NCBI GenBank assembly: GCA_051453625.1
Contig: JBOZIK010000001.1
Span: 267,114,843 to 267,172,819 of the forward strand
Source of the DNA: Welwitschia mirabilis
Taxonomy: Eukaryota; Gnetophyta; Gnetopsida; Welwitschiales
DNA length: 57,977 nt
Direction of reading: 5' to 3'
The notes under the pieces are model-generated. The model made no database searches. It was not told where the DNA came from and saw only the letters and a program-made list of their open reading frames with translations. The translations under genes were made by a program, and so were the position numbers. Positions 35,476-47,559 of this stretch are shown piece after piece. Each line of letters begins with the position of its first letter. The stretch's first letter is position 1.

Positions 35476-35976
35476 TGTTATGCATTGCACAAAAGTGATA
35501 AGTGTGATAAAACACTTACAAGATTTTTGAAAGCATAAAAAACACTTAAATATTCAAAATTGAAATGAACATAGAATATTTTCCAAAAAATAACTAGCAA
35601 AGAAAGGAAATGCATAGGTTTAATAACAGAAATAGAAACACTTTATTATCAATAAAATTATAAATCAAATAATAATGTATTAATATTACATTTGAATTAG
35701 TACACTAAAATGATGTATGATATAGTTAATATGTTACGTAAAGTTATAAATCTTCATGAAATAAATATTAATAGTTGTACCATTTTGTTGAGGATATAAT
35801 AATTTAACTTAATTAATTAACATTATTTTATTACTTTAATAGTTTATTAAAGCATTTACAACTTTGTTTCATTTAGATGAAATCACTATGTACATAAAAC
35901 ATATCTTAGAGACAAGACATAGTATGAGAAATGTGTTTCATGTTTCCTTGTTTTGTTATTTCATCCAACATAAACA
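35476..35976 (-). repeat. Right LTR (5' LTR) of the outer copia element
   Basis: Begins TGTTATGC and ends TAAACA. Collinear with the left LTR but strongly diverged. It directly follows the primer-binding site, fixing the element's minus orientation. Confidence 0.75.
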
Positions 35977-36879
35977 TGTGCAGATGAAATGATGTATGTA
36001 TAAATAAGAAATTACACATTTTAAACTTTTTTTGAAGTTCAATTCCATAAACTAGAATTAAGTTCTACAAAAATAAAAGGAATATCTAACTCCTTAAAAC
36101 TTGGTCATTAGCATGAGCTATTTAATATCTATAAGAAAGTCACTGATAATACCTACTTAGGCTATAAATTAAAAACCTTTCATAATTGATATTTGAGCTA
36201 GGTATTTTATCAAATGAATTAAATCTAAATAATAACTTTAAAATTTATTTTTTATTCTAAATAACCCAAAAAAATAATCTACACAATGCATGTTTATTAA
36301 TTATTTAGTAGTATAAAAAATATGATACCTTTAAACATTGTCATCTGATTATCATTTCTTAAAGTAACACCTAAAAAACTAACAACCATGATGAAACAAT
36401 AAAGCATTAATGGATATCATTACCCTATTATTATCTTAATATAAATGAAATTATTAATTTTATCTATAGTGATACATAAGAATTAGCATCATTAAATAAG
36501 AATTTTATTATATAAAAAAATTTAGGAAAAAACCCAATTTACAAAGATAAAATAAAATAAACTACTTTGATTTTTGATCATTAAACTTTACATAATCAAG
36601 TTTTATGAAAAAACATCTTGATTAGAATGTTTAATCTATGAAAAATTATCCTAAGTAGCAACTTCTAATTATTTAAAATATATGTTTCCTTAAATAAGTC
36701 TAATTACTCCTTGTAAAAAATATTAAGAAGAATAATAGAAACTCTATTTACTTTAAATCTCATAAATATCTAATAACTTACATTAAGTAATGTAATTAGC
36801 CTCTAGTTAAAAATAAACTATAATTCACCAAGTTTTGGAAGTTACCTTATGAATTATCTAGTTATAGTTTTATCTATAC

Positions 36880-38100
36880 TCTCCACAATTAGTCTCTTTG
36901 ATTATAAAAACTAGTTATTCCCATGACATCTTAATGTTGTTTGTAAAATTTAACTAGAAAAACATAAATACATGATGTCTTTCCATCATAAATAGTATAA
37001 CATGAATTTTTTCAATTTATCTAAAGAAATATCTTCCTTCAACATTTTAAATGTGTCTTTAAAAATCAAATGAGAAATCATTTTAGCATTGAGGTAAAAA
37101 TCGTCTTGATTTATACTCTCATCTTTAAAGAGATTTGAAAAGTAATTAAGAACCTAAATAACTAAAGCAGGTAAGATAAGTCCATTCTCATCATGAATGA
37201 TAAACTTATCATCTAGATGATTTTTTTAATACTTGAAGAATGCTTTACAATTTTTATCTTGAATCGTTTTTAACTCTTATAATCCACCTTTAACTAAATA
37301 ATTCTCTATGTAATGAATATTTCATGTATGCATCAATCTTCTTACTTTAAAGAGAGAATCCTAAATATGCACATTAAAATGTCATTCTTAAACTAAGAGG
37401 TAAGATCAAGGGTGGCTATTAATAATTTTAAGTATCCCTTATGACTAGCCTTAATGACTAGTTTATATGCATATCTTACATGATTCCAAACATAACAAAT
37501 GAATCATTGCCACCATGTAATCTAATCATTGGTTCTGTATGAATGAAGATTAGTATTTCATAAATTAAGTAAATCTTATTTTATTTTGGGGATTTCAAAA
37601 AAATTGGTATGTAATCTAAAAAACATTGCTTTATATGATCATCATCCCCATTAACATTAAAATCAATACATGTTGAAAATTAATTGAAAAATGAATGCAT
37701 CATTTAAAAAAATTTAACATTGACATTTTAATTTCAAAAAGAAATACCAAAGGAGTAAAATTTATCGACTCTGCTAAAAATTCAGCCATTTCATTCTATG
37801 AAATTACTCCATCTAAAAAAGATATGTAATATTGGTTATTGTTTTTAATAACATCTCATAAGCAAAATTATTCCTTAAAGTTAGACTATTTATAATATTT
37901 CTATTCTAATGTATAAAAATTAAACCCTAAATTATTAAAGTAGAATTCAAACATATTACAATGACCATTAAAAATTACATGGTATATAAGAAAGATCAAT
38001 AGATTGTTATCTCCATTGGTTACTTTATCATGCTAATTATTTAGAGCATAAATAATCTAAAAAGGAACAAAAATAAGAAGAAAATATTTCCTACACACAT
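36880..38100 (-). pseudogene. LINE (non-LTR retrotransposon) endonuclease and RT remnant
   Basis: Minus-strand translation between about 37700 and 38100 has EMAEFLAESINFTPL and HVIFNGHCNM-like text resembling the 'GDFN...' and 'EM.eF......L.d' parts of plant LINE endonuclease. From 37280 leftward it reads LKTIQDKNCKAFFKY, HLDDKFIIHDENGLI, VLNYFSNLFKDES and ISHLIFKDTFKMLKEDISLD, which follows the LINE linker pattern 'GD.NtkFFh...R..n.I..l...G......i.....yF..LF' up to the start of RT. The rest of RT is too decayed to follow. No poly-A tail or target duplication found. Confidence 0.55.
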
Positions 38101-41100
38101 TTATTATAACTCAAATCTTAATAATGGTAGATTTTCTAGCCATTTTGTATGAATAATTATGCATGCATTGCCTTTAAATTTATGAGTAGTACATGTACTT
38201 ATACTATATTTAATAAAATAATTATAGCAAAATGACAAAGTATTATCATGAATCTTTACCTCTTAAAAAAACAAAAACAAAATCAATATTTAGATTATGA
38301 AACTAGAAATAAATTTATAATAATTTTCCTTTGAAGTCTATTAGTGACAAGCCAAACATTCTAACAAATAATCTTCACTTTATGGGAGGCATAAAATTGT
38401 CATGTGAACTCCTTGATAATTTCTCTACCAAAATGTTATCAATATCCATTAATGAAGAAAGACTAGTAAGAAGGAAAAGCAACACTTATCTAATTCTTGA
38501 ATTCAAATAACATGAAAACTTTTTCATCTAGAACTAATTCCTTTAATCTTTTAAGAAGTTCCTCTTCTTTTTGTAAAATAGTTTCATTCCATCATTAAAA
38601 TGCATTAATGTTAAACCTTTCCATTCTTATTATTTTTAACAATGAATGTAGAAGTTGTAACAATATCTTTACGAGAGGCCTTATCATGATAATATTTTCT
38701 AATGTTAAATCCAAAATTAACATAAGATTTATTTGGTTACTCTTAAAACTCTTTTATATATTTTTTTCCATAAAATTTAATTACACTAAGAGATCTAATA
38801 ACCCTTTTACTGATAAAAATTACAATAGTTGGGAAGGTTATAATAAAGAAACTTTCATAAGAAAATTAGACATTTAGGTTTTAGGGAGAAAGAAGGTTTT
38901 CTTGCAGAAAGGTTACTACTACAAGAAAAGGAAAAAAAAAGGCCTATGAATATCATATGATGTAAAATAAGATTCTTCATGAGTAAATTTATGAAAAAGA
39001 CAATGGTATCATGTTTTATAATGTTAAAGAATTATACAAAAACTCAAAAGTTCTAAAAATAATGAAATGGTTTTATGTAAAGACTCATTAACATTAGGAT
39101 TTATTACTATTTAGAAGTGATAAAAATTGCATAATGTCAAATAAATAAATGAATAGTTGAAGACTTATTAACCATTGAATGATGTTCAATTTGATTGAAG
39201 CAAATCTCTTAGCAAAATATTTTGTGCATCACACATTAATGTCAAAATGATCTAAAAGCATTTTAACTTGTGTAAGTAACAATAGAATCCTAGGATCAAA
39301 CCAAAGACATATCTTAAACTATAGTTAAAGGCATATTTCTCAACTAGATCACCTGGTAAAACAAACTTGATATGTATATCCATACTTGGTGTTATGCTTT
39401 TAAAACTATCATGTGAAAGTTCCTTAAAAGCCATTTTTCATGAAAGAATGGATCATAATTATAGTAGAAATGCTAAAGGAAAAAGCTTTGAATTATTCAG
39501 TCTACTAGATAAATTCATCTAAACTCTAATAAAAATGTCAAAAGATGGAATAGAGATTGGCTTAAGTGATAAATCATTAATGATAGAAAAATCATAAATA
39601 TGTTTATGTTAAGATGAGATTGATAGAATGATGATTGATAGAGCACATATGAAGTACATCTTGTAGAGTGGGTATGAAGTAAAATTTCTAAAGTAAAGAT
39701 GAAAATAAAAAGTGGAAGGGATGAGGAAGGGGTACAAAGAAATAAGTAATACATATTTCTGGTTAGAATTTAATATTTTAATACGTTAAATTAGTCCCAT
39801 ATAGTATTTTTATTCATTAGATATAAAAATAAGTTATTAATGTTATGTTATAAGTATTTAATTTATAAAAATATGTTCACTATTGTATCATTCTTTAGAA
39901 ACTTAAAAAAATATATTTTTCATAAGTCTAGAGTGAGTATCATGTACTTAGGAATCTAATTAAAGTTTCTTTCATAAGGAAAGTTTACATAATCACAATA
40001 ACACTCTTATGATTAAAAAAATTCCTGAAGCACTTAAATGATTGAGAATAATGAAGATTGTTTTTATTTAAGTTCAATTAATCATGAATTTAATTGTCCT
40101 CGCTAACAAAGCCTTTAGTCTGTAATTTATAAAAGGTGCTTAATATTTTCTCCATTATTATGGGTTTTCACTAAATTATTTGAAGAAAACAGTTGATTGT
40201 TGTAATTTTTTATTAGAAGTCCTTGATGTCAACATGAGGGAAGGAACTACAAATTTTATCAATATTTTCTTGACCAGTATTCTATTACCCTTGGATGTCT
40301 TCCTCACATATTATTATGTCAAGGTTCTTGTTTATTTTAAAAGGATATATATGTTTTCAAAGCTATTATTTTGATAAATCAAAGTTTAATGATTTGCAAA
40401 TAGAGTTTTGGATATGTTTCTTATCAACTTTATTAAATTATTTTCTTTAAATAATTTATGCAATTCATCTCATAACTAGAGCACCTCAGAATAAATAGAA
40501 AATAATTCTCATAATATAGCTACTCTAAGATGTGTAATGATTGTAGGACATAGGGCCCTTTCAACAACTCAAACAACTGATAAATACTAAAGTAATATCA
40601 TGTTCAAAAATAAAGGAGTAAGATTCTATCTAAAATAATGCCATGCTAAAGAACAATAGACTAGGTGATGGACATGCACACACAAAAGTTTCAATGCTCA
40701 TCTATAAAATCATGTCCTTCAGAACAAAATTAGTTGCTTGTTACTTCATGTTTTTATTTAAAATCTAATTTTTGTCATGTCATGATTTTTTTGAGATTTT
40801 GGCTTTTTACTTTTATTACTTTAGGAATAGCTCTTAGTTTTTAGAGAATTAAAAGGTAAAGTATTTTAACTAATTAAACTCAATAAGAAAAAAACTTAGT
40901 AATGGGAATTGATAAAAGAATTATTATTCACTTGGACACATACATATTTTAAAAGTACTTTTAAGGATGTTTTCTAAAGGCCTTATGAATATCTAATTGT
41001 ACAAGTTTTCTTAAAACATTTTACTTTGCTTTAAAGTTTTTAATCTTGGAATGTGAAAAGTATAAAAAAGCACATTCATTTTCATCATCATTTTATTTTT

Positions 41101-42599
41101 TGTACTCTCCTTTACACCTATTTATAAATATTTTATATATTTGCATAATTTTTCACTTCTAGAATCTTGTAATAAAAGATTGTATCCAAAACTAAATTAA
41201 AGATAAGCGTTTAACATCCCGTAATATTTAACCAATTTTGTGCTTCGATGTAATTGCCCGGAGCAAGCATTATAGCTTTTTTCCAATATTCTGTAGCTTA
41301 AATTTCAATAAAATGTACACTTTTTAAAATACTAAAGCTAGTATTAAAATTTTAATGAAAAAGATTACTTATGGTTATCTATTTCAAGAGAAGCTAATGA
41401 AATTGTTATAAAAGTGATAATTTGTTTTAAGGTGAGATGATGATATGGTACTGAAAAACATTTAATTCACTATTGAATTACTATTCTCAAATTGCTATAA
41501 AAGGCACTCTTAACTTGCTATCATCGTAGAAAAGTTAGTGTTTGTCCCTCTTCAAACCCTCTTATTTATACATAATGTACTATCATAAAAAACCATCTTA
41601 ATATATTACCTAAAACAATAAATGTCTAACTTTAAGTATCAAATGTTTATTAATTTTTTGAGACAATATATGTTACATGTTCAACAAACTATAAGTGCTT
41701 ACATGTGTTAACATTCTTTTTTATTTTAGGCAAATTTTTAATGCGAAAACACCTATCCCCCTTTCCCGGCGGGTGGTGGGGCGGAGGGATGGGTTTGGAG
41801 ATGATTTCCTTGACTATTAGTTATCTTGCCTCTTATTAAAAAAAATAATTTTTGTTTAAACAAAAATAAAAAAAGGAAAAACAATTCCTTTCTTATCTTA
41901 TTAAATGTAATTTGGCATTGCAATTGTGACCACTTTTGTAGGCAACCCTCATATGCTAAACACATGTCCATTTTTATAGCTACATAGTTTGAGATCGTGA
42001 TTTGAGGCTTTGTTAACATAACTTTTTCCTTGGACTTGACTTTGATCAAGCCTTCAAAGTTTTGAAAAAAACTTGTCCCGAAAAATTAGTGGAATTTAGT
42101 GCCATTTACATTGCTTATGTCATTAAAACAATGGTTCTCGGATTTACATAAATTAATTTCTTTCCTTTTTCCCCCACATTTTGTAGACTTTTTTGATGTG
42201 TTGGTATTAATTACATACATATAAAGAAGTAGTGAACTTCTCATTTAGTACCCATACATTGCAAATGGAGGCTTTGATGTACTTTTGGGTGGTGGAACCA
42301 TGTTAAGAATTTATTGTTAATACTTCAAAGTGCCCATGTGCTACACTTTTCAGAGTATACTTTCATAAGAAAATAAAAGCTCTATCTAATAAGAATGTAC
42401 AATGTTATTATTACTAAAACATACCAATAGGATGATAGCCTAACTAATGAGATACTTGTCTTTGAATATAGTGCTTCATACAATGAAACTTTAGGCATAC
42501 TTAAATTTTTTACTTTGATTACATCATGATGGTTAATTTTCCTAGTCAAATATAAGTTTGGGCTCTATTTGAATCCTCCATAAATGTTAAATGTATGTA
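38101..42599. other. Long A+T-rich stretch without recognised gene
   Basis: Mostly unclassified. Open frames of 60-98 codons (for example 38608-38877 plus, 41753-42049 minus) show no family features. A G-rich spot, 'cccggcgggtggtggggcgg', sits at about 41765-41784. A sequence one base off a CACTA end (tACTACAAGAAAAG) is at 38917-38930 but has no subterminal repeats. Confidence 0.4.
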
Positions 42600-42639
42600 A
42601 AGCGCTTCAAGCTTGTGGACGAAAATCAAATTCCAAACC

Positions 42640-42647
42640 TGACGTCA
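42640..42647. promoter_or_regulatory. TGACGTCA palindrome (C-box/CRE type)
   Basis: Perfect 8-base palindrome in the context 'aaacctgacgtcatctcc', a classic plant bZIP (TGA/HY5 class) binding site. Confidence 0.6.
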
Positions 42648-42789
42648 TCTCCTCGAAATAAAAACCACAAAACATTACGTGAAATTTGCATGAAAAGTAA
42701 TCTCTCACGCCATTGCTATGAATTCGTATTTACACGGCGTCCATGAGCACGTCCATGACCGTTCGTCCCATATTTTGGATCCTGAAATC

Positions 42790-42803
42790 GTGGCACGTGC
42801 CAC
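42790..42803. promoter_or_regulatory. 14-bp perfect palindrome containing a G-box
   Basis: GTGGCACGTGCCAC is a perfect inverted repeat centred on CACGTG, a strong bZIP, bHLH or ABA-response-type site. A chance 14-base palindrome of this G+C content in this region is improbable. Confidence 0.7.
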
Positions 42804-42951
42804 TTGTCTTTTTTCATGCTTCCAAATAAAAACGTAAATTTTTGAAACTCATAATTATGTAACGTGTGAGCTTACAAACGCCAAATTCCAAAACTCAACA
42901 TCAATTTTTTTCTCACAGGCCACCTCACGTATCAGCGCCGCCTCTTCTGCG

Positions 42952-43090
42952 CCAAAATCAGAAATAGCTTACGCAGCCCATCACCACAGTTTCGTACGCT
43001 AATGCACCTACTGCGTAGGCTTAGCCTTCCGGGATCTCGGCTCCGAATTTGGCTTAGGCCAAAATCAGAATAGCTTTACGCAGCCCATCA
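42952..43090. repeat. Pair of 32-bp direct repeats in the island
   Basis: 42952-42983 and 43059-43090 share 'ccaaaatcaga' through 'acgcagcccatca' with one A lost and one T gained in the second. The spacer is 75 bases and includes a second 'gcgtaggcttag' / 'ggcttaggcc' partial echo. Confidence 0.8.
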
Positions 43091-43144
43091 TATAACCAAT
43101 TCTTTTTATTTACATGTTAACTCTCCCTTTTGGTTTCCATAGTG

Positions 43145-43255
43145 ATGGCGTTTCCTCTGCCATTCTTCATTCTGGTCTATTCCTCTGCCATTCTTCATTC
43201 TGGTCTATGTCATCAGCTCGTTGGTGGTGTGACACCCTCTCTTTTCTTATCCTAA
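43145..43255 (+). pseudogene. Short hydrophobic ORF disrupted by a 28-bp duplication
   Basis: An ATG directly downstream of the promoter-like island opens MAFPLPFFILVY, which looks like the start of a signal peptide or membrane anchor. A perfect 28-base tandem duplication (43152-43179 and 43180-43207) shifts the frame, so the ORF continues with unrelated residues to TAA at 43253-43255 (36 codons). Ignoring the duplicate, it would read on through VISSLVV to a TGA. A splice donor near 43226 is possible, with a pyrimidine tract ending 'cccag' at about 43307. I do not recognise a gene. It may be the remnant of a first exon. Confidence 0.35.
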
Positions 43256-43338
43256 TTAATTACTACATTTTTGTCCCTTTTTCTTTCTTCTTTGATCTTA
43301 TTCCCAGAACCTATGATCAAATTCTACTTACTTCTTTA

Positions 43339-43980
43339 TTAGAATTTTTATATTCTAAGAAAAATAAATCATATTAATATTATATATTTATATATAATTA
43401 ATTTTTATATTATTTTTATTTACAAACAATGGCAACGTCATAAGTTTGTGTCCTCCATTTCTTTTGAGTATTTCATCACATAAAAGATATGTTGGGAATA
43501 GTTAAGGAGATGTAAACTCATTGACATCATACATGGATAAGTTTTAAGGATAATACCTAGCCACTATAATAGGAGGCATTTCAACTCAATATCTGATCAN
43601 NNNNNNNNNNNNNNNNNNNNNNNNNNNNNNNNNNNNNNNNNNNNNNNNNNNNNNNNNNNNNNNNNNNNNNNNNNNNNNNNNNNNNNNNNNNNNNNNNNNT
43701 TTATTAGAATTTTTATATTCTAAGAAAAATAAATCATATTAATATTATATATTTAGTTATAATTAATTTTTATATTATTTATATTTACAAACAATGGCAA
43801 CGTCATAAGTTTGTGTCCTCCATTTCTTTTTAGTCTTGCATCACATAAAAGATATGTTGGGAATAGTTAAGGAGATGTAAATTCATTGAGAACATACATA
43901 GATAAGTTTTAAGGATAATACCTAGCCACTATAATAGGAGGTTGTAACTTTAATGGCATTCCAACTCAATATCTGATCAC
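43339..43980. repeat. Direct duplication of ~260 bp across gap 43600-43699
   Basis: 'tttattagaatttttatatt' through 'caactcaatatctgatca' at 43339-43599 recurs at 43700-43979 with few differences, one being an extra 'ttgtaactttaatgg' in the second copy. Noncoding. Confidence 0.75.
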
Positions 43981-46542
43981 CCTCCAGACGTGAATTGGTT
44001 CTACTTGAAATTCTAAACTTTACAAACATGACTAGGCTCGAGTCCATAGGCTTTCACTTTACCTCAATATACCTCCAATACAAGTGACTAGCAGTACGTG
44101 AGCTAGATGCATGCTTACAAATGACCCCCGCTTCCATGAATCATCTCTAGATGGTGCAATATGATTCACTGATGCTAAAGGCTTAAGATATTAAGTCAAA
44201 GTAAGTTCATATATGGGTAAGGTAGGTGATTGGTGATTAAATCCACTTCCAAAAGAGTATTATTAAAAAAAAGCAATGCAACCTACCTTGATGATAAAAT
44301 CCAAGCGTAGGGATGAACATTATTAGAATTATCTTGATTTACTCCTATTTGATGAATACACCACACAAATGCATGCAAACAATTCTAACTAATGTGGAAA
44401 TTTAATGGATTATTTATCTAGTTATAATAATTGTAATCATCATTTGGTTCATGTTATAGAAATAACCATAAGAAGAAAGTAAGCATACAAGAACATTTTT
44501 ATATTTAAGACTATAATAATAAAAATCTAGATAAAAGAAATATTCTTCCTTTTTATATCTAAATAAAGGAAATATTATTTTCTTTTTCAGTAGTAATAAA
44601 AATATTTAAAATGTATCAAATAAATCTTAATAATATACTTAAAAAAACTAAAACATACTGAGAGCTTATTGATCCTAGAAACATTCTTTAATACTCATAT
44701 GACAATCTCCAAACATAATTGTTAAGATATAAATCTTTATATTGCTATATTATAAGTCAATAAAAAAATCATAAGCTAGAGACTATTAATATTACTTAAA
44801 CTACTCATATGAAAACTTGTAATGTTCCCTTTTACCATTTTAAGGTCATTTCATTATAAACAGGAATATATAAATATTTTACAAAAATCAGTAATAATAA
44901 CAAGGAATAATTTGGCAAAAGGTGGACTTTGTTATTAGAAGTAGTGGATTACATTCCTCATAATTAGCTAACAGCCTTGGATTAGTGGTTATAGATAGAG
45001 ATGTTAACTATGATCTTAGTACTCCTTCTAGGACACTTAGGGATTAGTCAAGGTTATTCTTAGTTACATCCACCAAATATATCGATCCCTACCTAATGCC
45101 ATAGGCTTAAATAGCATAATTAAGGAACATAATGTTACAAATCAAGGGTCACACCCTTTTATTATATAATAGTTATTCTTAAACTTACTTTAATTGCACC
45201 TAATAATAATCACTTTTATTATATAACATTAATAGTAGTGACTCATTATATAATATAATAATTAGTTATATAATAGAATATTCATATGTATATTGTTACT
45301 ATATTATATAATAACCCTTACTTGTTAATTTTTAAAAAAAATAAAAATTAAAAATTGATATACCTAAATTAAAATATTTCAAGAAAATAGCTAAATTAAA
45401 TAATAAATACTTTCTTATTTTCTTATCTAATTCTTTCTTAAACTTCANNNNNNNNNNNNNNNNNNNNNNNNNNNNNNNNNNNNNNNNNNNNNNNNNNNNN
45501 NNNNNNNNNNNNNNNNNNNNNNNNNNNNNNNNNNNNNNNNNNNNNNNACTTAAAGTTACTAATACAACGTATTTTATATACTCAATTTCTCTATAAAATT
45601 TTGTATAATAATTTTCTTATAATTTTAAACCTTAATTATAACATTTTGGAGTCTAAGAAGACATCATAGTAAAAAATTAATAATTAAGAAGTACAACAAT
45701 AAATTATAGTAGTTTTTTAGAAAAGAGACATATAATAGGATTCTTAGAATCTAACTTAACTTATCTTGGAATTATATAAATATTATTTTTAAGATTATCA
45801 TTTAAGGTTAAAAACTATTATATTTTCTAAAATTACAGTCCTATCACACTTCACTAAAATGACCATAACTTTTAANNNNNNNNNNNNNNNNNNNNNNNNN
45901 NNNNNNNNNNNNNNNNNNNNNNNNNNNNNNNNNNNNNNNNNNNNNNNNNNNNNNNNNNNNTTTTAATAGATAGGTACAAAATGTACATTACTTGCTTACT
46001 ATTTTCTACATTTATTTTCTAATGTATTTTAATAAATAAAAATTTTTAAAATAATTACCCCTTAAAAAATTTATTTTTTTACATTTTCATGTTCATAACA
46101 TAATCCTAGAGTTATAAAAGACATTTCACTAATTTACACCTACCAATTAATAAGATATAGTATTTTATCCTATGCCTCTATTCTGGAAATTTAATTTTTG
46201 CCATAAAAATGATAAAGTTTCTACAACTAGTTAAGTAATAAATTAAATCAATAAAATAATGGTTAGACTAACTAATTACTTATACCATATCTTAAGTAAG
46301 TTACTACTTCAAATCATTATAGGAAAAAAAANNNNNNNNNNNNNNNNNNNNNNNNNNNNNNNNNNNNNNNNNNNNNNNNNNNNNNNNNNNNNNNNNNNNN
46401 NNNNNNNNNNNNNNNNNNNNNNNNNNNNNNNNNNNNNNNNNNNNNNNNNNNNNNNNNNNNNNNNNNNNNNNNNNNNNNNNNNNNNNNNNNNNNNNNNNNN
46501 NNNNNNNNNNNNNNNNNNNNNNNNNNNNNNNNNNNNNNNNNN
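43981..46542. other. A+T-rich sequence with several gaps
   Basis: Includes 'ttatataat'-type simple repeats at about 45215-45320 and N runs at 45448-45547, 45876-45960 and 46332-46542. No gene seen. Confidence 0.4.
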
Positions 46543-46699
46543 ACTAGGATGAGTAGTCTTCTTGATTTAATTAGCAAGATTAATTACATGCATAATTTCC
46601 TTTACAAAATAAGGATTTTTTTTTCATTTTCATGGTAAATTACAAAAGTTATAACTAAGGTTAATTTATTTTCATTTTCATGGTAAATTTATTTTCTCT

Positions 46700-47516
46700 T
46701 TTTCTTTTTTTATTATAAAAATAGTAAATTCCCTTGTCACTTGGCCTTAATCATCCATTAGTAATCCTCCATCATCAAGCACAAGAAACCCCTCATATCT
46801 TACTATAACATGTTGGTAAGAGCCAATGGGAGCAAATAATATTTTTTAACATGATTACATAAAAGTTATAAATAATTTTCTAATGCAATATTACATCATT
46901 CCAATAGAAACAAGGGATCATATAGATAATAAGAGTAAAGAGCTTGCTTAGGATGATTAGTAATAGCTTGATAGTTAAAAATTGATGAAGATCTAAGCTC
47001 ATTAGTTCCTTAGCTCCAAGCTTCCAAGCTTGAAGCTTCACAAATAAGAGAATGAAATAAAGAGAGAGAGAAAGAGAGGAAAGAAGAAATGCATTTGTAT
47101 GAAACAAAAGAAAAGTATCTCTTTTTACAAGAGACAAAAGAATCTCTATATATAGATAAACAAAGGCACATAAGTCAAGATTATAAGATCACATGATTCA
47201 ACATTGATAAGTGAAATGAGTAATAAGTGACATTAGAGTACAAAATAAAGATCATATTTATAACTCATACACCTAACTAGGATGAGTAGTCTTCTTGATT
47301 TAATTAGCAAGATTAATTACATGCATCATTTTCTTTACAAAATAAGGATTTTTTTTTTCATTTTCATGGTAAATTACAAAAGTTATAACTAAGGTTAATT
47401 TAAAATGACATGTTATTTTGATAAGGAATTTAAATAAGTATAATTAATTATTTGTCTAAAAGCTTATTATACTTAATATTCAAGTAAATAAGGGTTGAAA
47501 AATATGGGACATGACA
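46700..47516 (-). repeat. Gypsy LTR (3' LTR on the minus strand)
   Basis: On the minus strand it begins TGTCATGTCCCATATTTTTC, a common Ty3-gypsy LTR start, and abuts the polypurine tract. The left boundary is approximate. Shares 'cacttggcc', 'agtaatcctccatca', 'aagaaa.cc.tcatatctta' and more with 48545-48835. Confidence 0.7.
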
Positions 47517-47525
47517 TTTTCCCTC
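47517..47525 (-). promoter_or_regulatory. Gypsy polypurine tract
   Basis: TTTTCCCTC on the plus strand is GAGGGAAAA on the minus strand, immediately upstream of the LTR's TGTCATG start. Confidence 0.75.
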
Positions 47526-47559
47526 ATGTAGACTAATTCACTTTTGGGACTTAAAATAC

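Larger units (their letters stand above)
18500..35976 (-). mobile_element. Old Ty1-copia LTR retrotransposon, interrupted by a nested insertion
   Basis: Two related terminal repeats, 18500-19123 and 35476-35976, bracket minus-strand gag (34690-35457), integrase (33066-34100) and, beyond the insertion, RT and RNase H (19140-20813). That is the Ty1-copia order (IN before RT). Removing the 12,242-base insert and one 5-base target copy leaves about 5.2 kb, a normal copia length. The LTRs have diverged strongly and every coding segment contains stops. No matching target-site duplication is visible (TTGGG at 18495-18499 against TGTGC at 35977-35981), consistent with age. Confidence 0.85.
42600..43143 (+). 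promoter_or_regulatory. CpG-retaining promoter-like island
   Basis: This block is clearly richer in G+C and CpG than its surroundings ('atcagcgccgcctcttctgc', 'gggatctcggctccgaattt'). It carries several ACGT cores: TGACGTCA, TTACGTGA, GCACGTGC, AACGTGTG, CTCACGTA. Such clusters bind plant bZIP and bHLH factors. Surviving CpG in this otherwise decayed region implies low methylation, hence a functional or recently functional regulatory region. The orientation is inferred from the short ORF at 43145. No TATA box is evident. Confidence 0.55.

Noticed and set aside
38917-38930. tACTACAAGAAAAG as another CACTA terminus
   Set aside because: The first base is wrong and no subterminal repeats or partner end are visible. 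A decayed end is possible but unsupported.
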